A DNA stretch of 64,000 bases from assembly GCA_038326775.1 (NCBI GenBank), contig JBBQKJ010000006.1, positions 26,368-90,367 on the forward strand, given 5' to 3'. The notes below the pieces were generated by a model. That model was not told where the DNA came from. It made no database searches and worked only from the letters and a program-made list of their open reading frames with translations. The position numbers and the translations under genes were made by a program. Shown one piece after another: positions 26,184 through 34,591 of this stretch (position 1 is the first letter of the stretch; each line of letters begins with the position of its first letter). This stretch comes from DYIU01 sp038326775. Lineage in GTDB: Bacteria; Actinomycetota; Geothermincolia; Fen-727; Anoxymicrobiaceae.

Positions 26184-26942
26184 TTGCGAAAACCAATTAT
26201 GGCAGGGAACTGGAAGATGAACGTGCTGCCATCTGAAGCGGTCGCTCTGGTTGAAGGGCTCTGGGCCGAGCTGGCCGGATACCAGGGCGTCGAGGCGGTG
26301 GTCTGCCCGCCGTTCGTTGACCTCCCCGCCGTGGCGGAGGCAATGAGGTCCGGAGGCGTGGCCATCGGGCTTGGCGCGCAGAACATGCACTGGGAGGAAG
26401 CCGGTGCGTACACCGGCGAGGTCTCGCCATTGATGCTACTTGAGCTGGGCGTCACCCACGTGATAGTCGGCCACTCGGAGCGCAGGCAGTTATTCGGTGA
26501 GACCGACCAGGGAGTGAACAGGAAGGTGAAATCGGCGCTCGCTCGAGGCCTGGTGCCGATAATGTGCTGCGGAGAGAGCCTCAAGCAGCGAGAGGCCGGC
26601 GAGACGGAGAATGTGGTCACCAACCAGGTCAAGTGCGGGCTCTTCGAACTGGAGGCCGGCCAGGTGCGAGGCGTGGTAGTCGCGTACGAGCCGATCTGGG
26701 CCATAGGGACCGGAAAGGCCGCGACCGCAGCGGATGCCGAAGAGGTATGCGGATTGATCCGTGGCACTGTAGCCGGTGGATTCGATGAGGAGACCGCCGG
26801 GGCGGTAAGGATACAGTACGGTGGCAGCGTGACACCGGAAAACGTGTCCGAGCTTATGGGGATGCCGAACATCGACGGAGCCCTGGTCGGGGGAGCCAGC
26901 CTGAAGCCGGACGTTTTTGCTAGGATCGTGAGGCATTCTTGA
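26184..26942 (+). CDS. tpiA: Triose-phosphate isomerase
   Basis: A 252-residue TIM that interconverts dihydroxyacetone phosphate and glyceraldehyde 3-phosphate. Catalytic residues are seen: Lys in GNWKMN, His in GHSERRQLFGE, Glu in AYEPIWAIGTGKAAT, and the phosphate loop QYGGSVTPEN followed by DGALVGGASLKPD. TTG 26184 stands seven bases after GGGAGG; the ATG at 26169 would run through that ribosome site and is less likely. The stop overlaps the gpmI start. Confidence 0.96.
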   Translation: MRKPIMAGNWKMNVLPSEAVALVEGLWAELAGYQGVEAVVCPPFVDLPAVAEAMRSGGVAIGLGAQNMHWEEAGAYTGEVSPLMLLELGVTHVIVGHSERRQLFGETDQGVNRKVKSALARGLVPIMCCGESLKQREAGETENVVTNQVKCGLFELEAGQVRGVVVAYEPIWAIGTGKAATAADAEEVCGLIRGTVAGGFDEETAGAVRIQYGGSVTPENVSELMGMPNIDGALVGGASLKPDVFARIVRHS

Positions 26943-28474
26943 CGGTTCCGCGTCCGTTTCTGCTGGCGATACTCGACGGCTGGGGTGACCGGTCCTCCGG
27001 TGAAGGTAACGCCATCAGGATGGCGAGGACCCCGGTGATGGCCGTTCTCATGGAGAGTTATCCCCATACAACGCTGGGCGCGGCGGGTGCGGATGTGGGG
27101 CTGCCGCCCGGACAGATGGGCAACAGCGAGGTGGGGCACCTCAACATCGGGGCCGGAAGGCTTGTTCCGCAGGACCTCCAGCGGATTAACGAGGCGATTG
27201 CGAGCGGTGAGTTCTACCGTAACCCTATGCTCACCAGCGCTATAAGCCACGCTCTGGATAACGGTTCGACCCTTCACCTCATGGGGCTCCTCTCCGACGG
27301 AGGGGTCCACAGTCATGTCGAGCATTTCTTCGCGCTGCTGGAAATGGCGCGAGAGGCCGGACTGGACAGGGTTGTCACCCACGCTTTCCTGGACGGAAGA
27401 GACGTGGCGCCTCGCAGCGCTCTCGAATGGGTAAAAGAGGTGGACCGCCGGGCGTCCGACGGCGTCGGAGCCATACGCACCATCGAGGGGCGCTACTACG
27501 CGATGGACAGGGATAACCGCTGGGACAGGACCAGGCTGGCCTACGGTGCTGTGGTCCGGGCCGAAGGTCCGGTTGCGCCTGACGCAACGGAGGCCGTGGA
27601 GCGCTCGTACCGCGACGGTTTGGATGACGAGTTCCTCCTACCCACCGTCGTGGGCCAAAGGGCCCCCATGCTACCATCCGATTCTGTGGTTTTCTTCAAC
27701 TTCAGGCCCGACCGTCCCAGGCAGCTCACTCGCGCCCTGATAGAGAAGGATTTCAAAGGGTTTGACCGCGGGCCCGAGCCGGTACTGCCTTATGTCGTCA
27801 CCATGACCGAGTACGACGACCAGTTCGGGGTGTCCGCCGCTTTTTCGCCGGACAAGGTCGATCACGTCCTTGCCGACGTCCTTTCCGAGAACGGCAGGAC
27901 ACAGCTCCACATAGCGGAAACGGAGAAGTACGCGCATGTAACCTACTTCTTCAACGGTGGAATCGAGGAGCCGAAGCACGGCGAGGACAGGGCCCTCATA
28001 CCTTCCCCCGGCGTAGCCACCTACGACCTCAAACCCGAGATGAGCGCGCGGGAGTTGGCCAGGGAGACTGCAAGACGCATAAAGAGCGGGAAGTACGATT
28101 TCATCGTTCTCAATTTCGCCAATTGCGACATGGTTGGACATACCGGGTTCATTGAAGCGGCGGTGAAAGCGGTGGAGGCTGTTGACGCCAGCCTGGGCAC
28201 GGTCCTGGACGCCCTTTTCGCCGAAGGTGGGGGCGCTTTCGTGACCGCCGACCACGGGAACGCCGACGCGATGCTGGACAAAGGCTCGCCTTGTACGGCG
28301 CACTCTTTATCAAGAGTGCCGTTCATCAACGCTACACCGCAGAGGCGACCCCTCAGGGAAGGAGGCACCCTCGGGGATATCGCGCCGACCGTTTTAGAGG
28401 TCATGGGGCTTACCGTGCCACCGGAGATGACCGGAACATCCCTGTTCGTGCCGGTTGCAAAGAACGGCGTTTGA
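26939..28474 (+). CDS. gpmI: Phosphoglycerate mutase, 2,3-bisphosphoglycerate-independent
   Basis: A 511-residue manganese-dependent phosphoglycerate mutase of the alkaline-phosphatase fold. The start LLAILDGWG holds the first metal Asp, and the Ser nucleophile is in GQMGNSEVGHLNIGAGR; further metal ligands lie in LFNFANCDMVGHTGF-like (LNFANCDMVGHTG) and TADHGNADAM. TTG 26939 overlaps the tpiA stop by four bases. The presence of this enzyme with gap, pgk and tpiA gives nearly complete lower glycolysis apart from enolase and pyruvate kinase. Confidence 0.96.
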   Translation: MTVPRPFLLAILDGWGDRSSGEGNAIRMARTPVMAVLMESYPHTTLGAAGADVGLPPGQMGNSEVGHLNIGAGRLVPQDLQRINEAIASGEFYRNPMLTSAISHALDNGSTLHLMGLLSDGGVHSHVEHFFALLEMAREAGLDRVVTHAFLDGRDVAPRSALEWVKEVDRRASDGVGAIRTIEGRYYAMDRDNRWDRTRLAYGAVVRAEGPVAPDATEAVERSYRDGLDDEFLLPTVVGQRAPMLPSDSVVFFNFRPDRPRQLTRALIEKDFKGFDRGPEPVLPYVVTMTEYDDQFGVSAAFSPDKVDHVLADVLSENGRTQLHIAETEKYAHVTYFFNGGIEEPKHGEDRALIPSPGVATYDLKPEMSARELARETARRIKSGKYDFIVLNFANCDMVGHTGFIEAAVKAVEAVDASLGTVLDALFAEGGGAFVTADHGNADAMLDKGSPCTAHSLSRVPFINATPQRRPLREGGTLGDIAPTVLEVMGLTVPPEMTGTSLFVPVAKNGV

Positions 28475-28492
28475 CCGTAGAATTACTGCATT

Positions 28493-28732
28493 ATGGCAGT
28501 AGTTAAGATAATCGTGATAGTGGTTCAAGTGATAGTGTCGCTGGGGCTGATAATCTCGGTCCTGCTGCACTCGGGAAAAGGTGGTGGCCTCTCAAGTGTG
28601 CTCGGCGGGGCAAGCTCGCCGCTGGGCTCGGGCTCCTATATTGTTGAGAAGAACCTCGACCGCATCACGATCGTTATGGGTTCGGTATTTGCGGCCTGCA
28701 CGGTCGCCCTGGTTTATCTTCTGAAGCCTTGA
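28493..28732 (+). CDS. secG: Preprotein translocase subunit SecG
   Basis: A 79-residue SecG, the small accessory subunit of the SecYEG channel in the cytoplasmic membrane. It has two hydrophobic segments (about 5-25 and 57-77) joined by the conserved loop LLHSGKGGGLSSVLGG. secG after tpiA or gpmI is the usual position in Gram-positive bacteria. The ATG lies 18 bases after gpmI and has no clear ribosome site, so translation may depend on the upstream gene. A terminator-like hairpin follows at 28815. Confidence 0.93.
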   Translation: MAVVKIIVIVVQVIVSLGLIISVLLHSGKGGGLSSVLGGASSPLGSGSYIVEKNLDRITIVMGSVFAACTVALVYLLKP

Positions 28733-28814
28733 GCGGGTACCGCTTACAGGTGTTTTCACGTTGCGCGTCCCGGCGGCATATGGTAAAGTGAACCAGCCAA
28801 TTGAAAGCGCTCTT

Positions 28815-28842
28815 GACGGGTGGGCAAAGTGCCCGCTTTTTG
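28815..28842 (+). terminator. Intrinsic terminator after the glycolytic operon
   Basis: CGGG at 28817-28820 pairs with CCCG at 28832-28835, with extra G-T pairs inside, followed by CTTTTTG. It lies between secG and rimP and probably ends the gap-secG transcript. Confidence 0.55.
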
Positions 28843-28875
28843 TTTACTGGAGCGAATTTTTTTGGAGGAAATACC

Positions 28876-29340
28876 GTGGGAGGCGACCTTGGCGAGCGGG
28901 TGAGGGAGGCCACGCGTGACCTTGTCAGTGGCCTTGGGCTTGAGTTGGTGGACGTCTCCATCGGCCGCGACGGAGATCGGGTTGCCTTGAGGATAGCAAT
29001 CGACAAGGGCGGTGGAGTCACCCTTGATGATTGTGCGGAAGCAAGCGTCCTGATAGGACAGGTGCTGGACAGGGAGGGCGTGATGGCCGGCCAGTACGTG
29101 CTAGAGGTCATGAGCCCGGGGCTGGACCGGCCACTCAGGCGGCCCGAGGATTTCGCACAGAGCGTTGGCAGGAGGGTCCGGGTGAAGCTGCGACAGCCGT
29201 TCGAGGGACAGCGTAGTTTCAATGGCATACTGAGAGAAGCGGGTGAGTGGTCTCTATTGCTGGACGTGGGGAACGAGCTCCTCGAGCTCAAGTATGAGTG
29301 CCTTTCCTCAGCGAGGCTCGACCCGGAACTTCCATGGTGA
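28876..29340 (+). CDS. rimP: Ribosome maturation factor RimP
   Basis: A 154-residue RimP, needed for 30S subunit assembly. The N-terminal domain has LELVDVSIGRDGDRVALRIAID, then DDCAEASVLIGQVLD and VMSPGLDRPLRRPEDF, and an SH3-like C-terminal domain. GTG 28876 follows GGAGGAA by five bases; a longer frame to 28801 would begin inside the upstream terminator. It is the first gene of the rimP-nusA-ylxR-infB block. Confidence 0.92.
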   Translation: MGGDLGERVREATRDLVSGLGLELVDVSIGRDGDRVALRIAIDKGGGVTLDDCAEASVLIGQVLDREGVMAGQYVLEVMSPGLDRPLRRPEDFAQSVGRRVRVKLRQPFEGQRSFNGILREAGEWSLLLDVGNELLELKYECLSSARLDPELPW

Positions 29341-29355
29341 CAGCTGTACGAGGAT

Positions 29356-30807
29356 GTGTTCAATGTGGATTTCAAACTGAGTGATGCGCTTAGGCAGATA
29401 GAGCTCGAAAAGGGGCTTGGCGCCGAAACCGTTCTCGAGGCGCTTAAAGATGCGCTCCTGACCGCCTATAAGAAGAACTACGGCGATGAGGAAGAGGATA
29501 TCGACGCTCGAATATGCATCGACGAGGTTACGAGCGAAATCAAGGTCTTCGAGATAAAGGAGACTGAAGGAGGCGAGACCGAGGAGGTCGAGGTAACCCC
29601 CGACAACTTCGGGCGCATAGCCGCGCAGACCGCCAAGCAGGTCATAATCCAGCGTATCCGCGAGGCCGAACGCGAGATCATGTTCGACGAGTATCACGGT
29701 CGCGAGGGCGATATCGTGACTGGCATTGTACAGCAGGGCGACCAGCGCTACACTCTCGTGGATCTTGGCAAGGTTGAGGCCTTGATGCCTCCGAGTGAGC
29801 AGGTCAGGGGAGAGCGATACGAGCACGGCGCTCGGATAAAGATCTATATAGTTGAAGTGCGACGGACCAGCAAGGGCCCCCAGATATTGGTCTCTCGTAG
29901 CCATCCCGGCCTCCTCAAGAGGCTGTTCGAGCTTGAGGTTCCGGAGATGTACGACGGGCTGGTGGAAATAAAGGCTGTTGCCCGCGAGGGTGGACAACGG
30001 TCGAAGGTGGCCGTGGTATCCAACGATTCGAACGTCGACCCCGTCGGTGCCTGTGTGGGGGCGAAGGGCTCGCGCGTTCGCATGATAGTAAGCGAGCTCC
30101 GCGGTGAAAAGGTCGACATCGTCGAGTGGAAGGAAGACCCCGCCGAGTTTGTTGCCAACGCTATAAGCCCCGCCAGGGTCAAAGAGGTGATCGTGGACCC
30201 CGCTAACTTCACCGCCGAGGTCATTGTTCCGGACAACCAGCTTTCGCTCGCCATCGGTAAGGAAGGCCAGAACGCCAGGCTCGCCGCCAAGCTGACCGGA
30301 TGGCGCATAGACATTCTGAGCGAGTCGCAGGCGATGCAGGCGGCGACCATGAAGGCCGAGCATGAGGTCGAGGCTGTGGAAGACGACGAGCGGATATGCC
30401 GAGCTATTACCTCGTCGGGTCACCGTTGCAAGAACAAGGCTGTTTCAGGCTCCGATTTCTGCGGCATAGCGGCCCACAAGCGGCTTGCCGAGTTGATAGA
30501 GGAGGGCTCCGAAGAAATCGAGGTAGTAACCCCAATCGAGGAGCCGGAGGCTCAGCAGCGGGTTGAGTCTACCGAAGACAAGCTGAATGCCGACTCGGTG
30601 GTCGATGCGGGTGGCGCTGGACAGACGCTGACGGCTGTCGATATTTTAGCAGAGTCAGATGCCGAAAAAGCGCTGACGGCTGACGGGATGGAGGCGCCGA
30701 AAGGTGAGCCCGACCCCGTAGATTCGGATGCCGGCTTAGTGGTTGAAGAAGCCGTGGGAGTGCCTGTTGGCGAAGACCGCGAACCGGCCCCGGAGGAGCC
30801 TGGATGA
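29356..30807 (+). CDS. nusA: Transcription termination/antitermination protein NusA with C-terminal zinc-like motif
   Basis: A 483-residue NusA, binding RNA polymerase and nascent RNA at pauses. The N-terminal polymerase-binding domain (1-125), S1 domain (about 132-200, GDIVTGIVQQGDQRYTLVDLG) and two KH domains (PVGACVGAKGSRVRMIV and LSLAIGKEGQNARLAAKLTG) are normal. After them comes an unusual tail: residues 348-374 hold CRAITSSGHRC, then FCGIAAH, a Cys/Cys/Cys/His pattern like the short zinc-binding motifs of small bacterial proteins, and then about 100 acidic residues. GTG 29356 is used; GTG 29365 is nine bases on and gives better spacing to GAGG. Confidence 0.93.
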   Translation: MFNVDFKLSDALRQIELEKGLGAETVLEALKDALLTAYKKNYGDEEEDIDARICIDEVTSEIKVFEIKETEGGETEEVEVTPDNFGRIAAQTAKQVIIQRIREAEREIMFDEYHGREGDIVTGIVQQGDQRYTLVDLGKVEALMPPSEQVRGERYEHGARIKIYIVEVRRTSKGPQILVSRSHPGLLKRLFELEVPEMYDGLVEIKAVAREGGQRSKVAVVSNDSNVDPVGACVGAKGSRVRMIVSELRGEKVDIVEWKEDPAEFVANAISPARVKEVIVDPANFTAEVIVPDNQLSLAIGKEGQNARLAAKLTGWRIDILSESQAMQAATMKAEHEVEAVEDDERICRAITSSGHRCKNKAVSGSDFCGIAAHKRLAELIEEGSEEIEVVTPIEEPEAQQRVESTEDKLNADSVVDAGGAGQTLTAVDILAESDAEKALTADGMEAPKGEPDPVDSDAGLVVEEAVGVPVGEDREPAPEEPG

Positions 30808-31079
30808 AAGGCGTCAGGACCTGCGCCGGTTGTGGCGCCAAGAGGCCAAAGAGTGACATGATAAGAATAGGCGCAAGCGGCGATGAGTACACAATCATCG
30901 CGGCATGCGAGAGTAAGGTGATGGGGCGAGGCTCGTATGTTTGCCCCAGCCTCGATTGCGCGCGAAAGGCCAGAAAGAGCGGGGGCTTCGCCAGGGTGCT
31001 CAGAAAAAAGGTACCGGACGCGGTTTGTGATGAGCTGGAGCTGAAGATCGAGAATATGCAGAGGGTGTCGATTGGGTAA
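30804..31079 (+). CDS. ylxR: YlxR/RnpM family RNA-binding protein
   Basis: A 91-residue DUF448 protein that binds RNA and in Firmicutes has been reported to act on RNase P. The start has VRTCAGCGAKRPKSDMIRI and the second half GRGSYVCPSLDCARKARK, both signatures of the family. The ATG overlaps the nusA stop by four bases and its end overlaps infB, so the three genes are translated as a coupled set. The position between nusA and infB is the normal one. Confidence 0.95.
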   Translation: MKGVRTCAGCGAKRPKSDMIRIGASGDEYTIIAACESKVMGRGSYVCPSLDCARKARKSGGFARVLRKKVPDAVCDELELKIENMQRVSIG

Positions 31080-33864
31080 CATCAGGGTTCACGAGCTGGC
31101 AACGGAGCTTCGCAAATCCAACCGCGAGGTGTCTGACCGGCTGCGCAAGCTGGGCATACCAGCCCAGACAAATCTTTCTTCGATAAAGCCTGAAGACGCT
31201 AACCGGGTTCGGGTATCCTTCGGGAGGGACCCCTTCCCTGTCGCCAAACCCAAGAAGAAACCGACCGCGAAAAAACCCGCCGGGAAGAAGGCCGAGAAGA
31301 AGGCCGAGAAGAAGGCCGGGAAGAAGGCAGCCGCGAAGACGGCCGAGAAGAAGACGGCCGCGAAAAAACCCGCCGAGAAGAAGGCCGGGAAGAAGGCAGC
31401 CTCGAAGACGGCCGAGAAGAAGAGGGCTGCGAAAAAACCCGCCGGGAAGAAGGCCGGGGTAAAGCCCGCTTCAAAGGAAGCTGAGAAGAAGCCTGCTGCC
31501 GGGAAGGCCGCGGCCGGTAAACCCGAGATCAAGCCCGCAGCGAAAGAAGATACCGCGAAGCAGGCAGAGGCCGGGAAGGTCGTTGTTCAAGCGGCGTCGG
31601 AGGAGAAGAAGGCTGCCGCTTCCGAGGCCGTGGCGCCACGGGCGCAACAGGCGCCTGAAGACACCCAGGGCCAGGCGCGACCTGTCAAAACGACTGCTGA
31701 TGGGCCTTTGGCAGCTCCCGCAAGCGCGGAAACTCATCCCGCCAGATCAGTCCCGGCCGCGAAAAAGGCGGCTCATCCCATCTCGAAAGCGGTTGCTCCT
31801 CAAGCGCAGAAAGCGCCTTCACGGCAGGCAGTTCCGCAGAAGGCTGCGGTTCCTCCCACACCGGCGGGTGCGCAGGCAAGGCCTTCCGCGCCGAGCGGAG
31901 TGCGAGAGACGGCCGAGAGTCCGCCGCGAGCGGAACAGGGCAAGGCCGGGGCAAGGCCGCCCGCCGAGAAGGGGAAAAGCAGGAAACAGCCGCTCAGAGT
32001 GGCTCCGCCAGACAGCAAGACCAGGGGACCAAAGCCGGCTTCCGGACGGCAGGTTTACCGATTTGTTCCTCGAGGAAGAAGGGCGCCGTCAAGGGTCAAG
32101 GGCCCACCGAGCACCGTTGCGCCGAAGATGCTGCGCGTTTCCTCCGGAATCACGGTCAAGGATTTTGCGCAGAAGGCCGGTCTAACGCCCTCCGATGTAA
32201 TAAAGAAGATGATGTCGTTCGGTGAGATGCTCACCGTCAACCAGGCCATAACTGATGACGCTTTAAGGCTGCTTTCAGAAGACCTTGGAATTGAGATCAG
32301 GGTGAAGCCGCCGAGAGTCGAGGAGTTCGAGGAGCTGGTCGACCTCCCCGATGAGCTCGAGCCGAGACCGCCGGTGGTAACGGTCATGGGACACGTGGAC
32401 CATGGCAAGACGCTGCTTCTTGACGCGGTAAGGAATACCGACGTGGTCTCGAGCGAGATGGGCGGCATAACCCAGCACATAGGCGCATACCAGGTCAATT
32501 TCGAGGACAAACTGATTGCGTTCATAGATACACCTGGCCACGAATCGTTCACCGCGATGAGGGCACGAGGAGCACAAGTGACCGATATTGTGGTGCTTGT
32601 GGTCGCGGCTGATGACGGGGTGATGCCTCAGACGGTTGAGGCGCTCGATCACGCCCTGGAGGCAGAGGTGCCGATAGTCGTCGCGGTGAACAAGATCGAT
32701 AAGCCTGACTCCGACCCCCACAGGGTAAGGCAGCAGCTCTCCGAGAGAGGGCTGATCCCGGAGGCCTGGGGGGGCGATACTGTATTCGTGGATGTCTCCG
32801 CGAAGGAGGGCACCAATATCGACCACCTCCTGGAGATGGTGTTGCTGGTCGCCGACTTGCTGGAGCTGAAGGCAAACCCCACGGCGCCCGCGAGCGGTGT
32901 GGTCGTCGAGGCCAAGCTCGACAAGGCTCGTGGCAACGTCGCCACCCTGCTGGTCAAGAGGGGCGTTGCCCGAATCGGAGACGTGGTGGTCGTTGGCACC
33001 GCCTGGGGCAAGATAAAGGCGATGTTCAATGACAGGGGCGAGCCCCTGGAAACTGCTTACCCTTCACAGCCGGTTGAGCTGCTGGGGCTTTCCACACTTC
33101 CAATGGCCGGAGACGAGTTCCGGGTCGTAGAGGAAGAGAAGAAGGCTCGCCAGATGACCGACAGGCGTCGTTCGCAGAAAAAGATGGAGGAGCAGGCCGC
33201 GCCGGTGAGGCACGTGTCACTGGAGACCCTCTTCGACCGCATAAAGGAGGGCGATCTCACACAGCTCAAGGTGGTGCTGAAAGCTGACACCCAGGGCTCC
33301 CTCGAAGCTGTCACCGACTCGCTCGAGAAGTTGTCGCTGGACGAGGTCAAACTCACCGTCATCCATAACGGGGTGGGAGGAATCACCGAGACGGACATCA
33401 TGCTGGCGTCGGCTAGCGACGCGTTGGTGCTTGGCTTCAACGTGCGGCCGGACGTGAAAGCCGCGCGGGTGGCTGAGGCCGAGGAGGTCGATATCAGGAC
33501 CTACCAGGTGATCTACAAACTGACGGAGGACATGGAGGCCGCGCTGATCGGTATGCTCGCCCCCGAGTACGAAGAGGAGACGATGGGAAGGGCGGAGGTA
33601 CGGCAGACTTTCCGCGTCCCGGGAATCGGGGCGGTCGCGGGTTCTTATGTCATCGACGGGGAAATCACCCGCAATTCGCAGGGCAGGGTCGTGCGTGACG
33701 GTGTGGTTGTTCACGACGGTAAGCTGTCTTCGCTGAGGCGGTTCAAGGACGACGTCAAGTCTGTGGCGACCGGCTTTGAGTGCGGCATCGGCCTCGAGGA
33801 TTTTAACGACATCAAGGAAGGCGATGTGATCGAGGCGTACCAGATGCGCGAGATCCCCAGGTAG
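31072..33864 (+). CDS. infB: Translation initiation factor IF-2
   Basis: A 930-residue IF-2, the GTPase that places fMet-tRNA on the 30S subunit. Residues 1-50 are the first N-terminal IF2 helix domain (IRVHELATELRKSNREVSDR); about 55-340 are a long linker rich in Lys, Ala and Pro; about 350-410 are the second IF2-N domain (ITVKDFAQKAGLTPSDVIKK). The G domain has GHVDHGKT near 440, DTPGHESFT, NKIDKPDSD, and is followed by the beta-barrel and the C-terminal tRNA-binding domain. TTG 31072 is within ylxR. The linker contains a recent 69-bp tandem duplication. Size is large, as in actinobacteria. Confidence 0.96.
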   Translation: MGNIRVHELATELRKSNREVSDRLRKLGIPAQTNLSSIKPEDANRVRVSFGRDPFPVAKPKKKPTAKKPAGKKAEKKAEKKAGKKAAAKTAEKKTAAKKPAEKKAGKKAASKTAEKKRAAKKPAGKKAGVKPASKEAEKKPAAGKAAAGKPEIKPAAKEDTAKQAEAGKVVVQAASEEKKAAASEAVAPRAQQAPEDTQGQARPVKTTADGPLAAPASAETHPARSVPAAKKAAHPISKAVAPQAQKAPSRQAVPQKAAVPPTPAGAQARPSAPSGVRETAESPPRAEQGKAGARPPAEKGKSRKQPLRVAPPDSKTRGPKPASGRQVYRFVPRGRRAPSRVKGPPSTVAPKMLRVSSGITVKDFAQKAGLTPSDVIKKMMSFGEMLTVNQAITDDALRLLSEDLGIEIRVKPPRVEEFEELVDLPDELEPRPPVVTVMGHVDHGKTLLLDAVRNTDVVSSEMGGITQHIGAYQVNFEDKLIAFIDTPGHESFTAMRARGAQVTDIVVLVVAADDGVMPQTVEALDHALEAEVPIVVAVNKIDKPDSDPHRVRQQLSERGLIPEAWGGDTVFVDVSAKEGTNIDHLLEMVLLVADLLELKANPTAPASGVVVEAKLDKARGNVATLLVKRGVARIGDVVVVGTAWGKIKAMFNDRGEPLETAYPSQPVELLGLSTLPMAGDEFRVVEEEKKARQMTDRRRSQKKMEEQAAPVRHVSLETLFDRIKEGDLTQLKVVLKADTQGSLEAVTDSLEKLSLDEVKLTVIHNGVGGITETDIMLASASDALVLGFNVRPDVKAARVAEAEEVDIRTYQVIYKLTEDMEAALIGMLAPEYEEETMGRAEVRQTFRVPGIGAVAGSYVIDGEITRNSQGRVVRDGVVVHDGKLSSLRRFKDDVKSVATGFECGIGLEDFNDIKEGDVIEAYQMREIPR
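31306..31443 (+). repeat. 69-bp tandem duplication in the infB linker
   Basis: Two adjacent copies, 31306-31374 and 31375-31443, differ at only three bases (first base of one codon, middle of another, third of a third). They encode the unit EKKAGKKAAAKTAEKK plus seven residues. The high identity, including silent sites, points to a recent duplication by slippage or unequal exchange. Confidence 0.9.
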
Positions 33865-33905
33865 TCACCGCCGGACAAGCAGCCACCCCGACCCAGGAGG
33901 GAACA

Positions 33906-34217
33906 GTGAAGTTCTTTGTTGGTATCGGGAGGTATCAGCTCGACATGGTTTCCTGCTCTTCCCTTAAAGATAAGAGGCGATTTGTGAAAAGCATCACGGA
34001 CCGTCTCGGGAACAGCAAGCTGATCGGCGTATGCGAGGTCGGAGCCGGTGAGTTCTGGAAGAGCGGGACGTTGGCTCTCGCGTGTGTCTCTTCGTCGCGA
34101 GAGGTGGTGTCCGGCACGCTGGAGAAGGCAAGGCGAACCATCGAATCCAGCGGTGTCGAGGTGATCAGGGTCGACAGGTGGGTTATAAAGCCCGAGGACC
34201 TGGAGGAGCAACCGTAA
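33906..34217 (+). CDS. ylxP: DUF503 family protein (YlxP)
   Basis: A 103-residue member of the DUF503 family, small alpha-beta proteins located between infB and rbfA in many Gram-positive genomes. The family pattern is clear: VGIGRYQLDMVSCSSLKDKR, SITDRLGNSKLIGVCEVG, LALACVSSSREVV and the ending VIRVDRWVIKP. Function is not firmly known; ribosome-related roles are suspected from the context. GTG 33906 follows GGAGG with short spacing, and the stop overlaps the rbfA start. Confidence 0.9.
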   Translation: MKFFVGIGRYQLDMVSCSSLKDKRRFVKSITDRLGNSKLIGVCEVGAGEFWKSGTLALACVSSSREVVSGTLEKARRTIESSGVEVIRVDRWVIKPEDLEEQP

Positions 34218-34591
34218 TGTCCAGGCGGCTGAACAGGGTAGAGGAGGCATGCAAGGAAGAGCTTGCCCAGATAATCCAGCGCGAGATGAAGGACCCGCGC
34301 GTCGGGTTCGTCACCATAACCGAAGTCAAGATGACCGCTGACTTGAGGCACGCAAAAGTGTTTGTGAGCATCATGGGGACCTCCGAGGACGAGGAGAGGT
34401 CGCTCGCCGGCCTCCAGAGCGCGAGGGGTTACCTGAAATCGTGTCTCGGCAGGCACCTGCGAATCAAGTACCTGCCTGACATCGAGTTCATCCACGAGCA
34501 TGTTGCCGAGGACGCGCTGAGATTGAACGAGCTTATGAAGAAAGTCGAGATGGAAAGCGAGGAAGACGAGCTTGGACCAGGTTGTACTTGA
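34217..34591 (+). CDS. rbfA: 30S ribosome-binding factor RbfA
   Basis: A 124-residue RbfA, a KH-like cold-shock and 16S processing factor. It has VEEACKEELAQIIQREMKDPR, FVTITEVKMTADLRHAKVFV and LRIKYLPDIEFIHEH, all typical. ATG 34217 overlaps the ylxP stop by one base; TGGAGGAG lies upstream. A longer upstream frame is a shadow of ylxP. Its end overlaps the next gene by 20 bases. Confidence 0.94.
   Translation: MSRRLNRVEEACKEELAQIIQREMKDPRVGFVTITEVKMTADLRHAKVFVSIMGTSEDEERSLAGLQSARGYLKSCLGRHLRIKYLPDIEFIHEHVAEDALRLNELMKKVEMESEEDELGPGCT

Noticed and set aside
29308..30423. 371-codon minus-strand frame over nusA
   Set aside because: Shadow frame without recognisable domains; the KH and S1 domains of NusA are on the plus strand.
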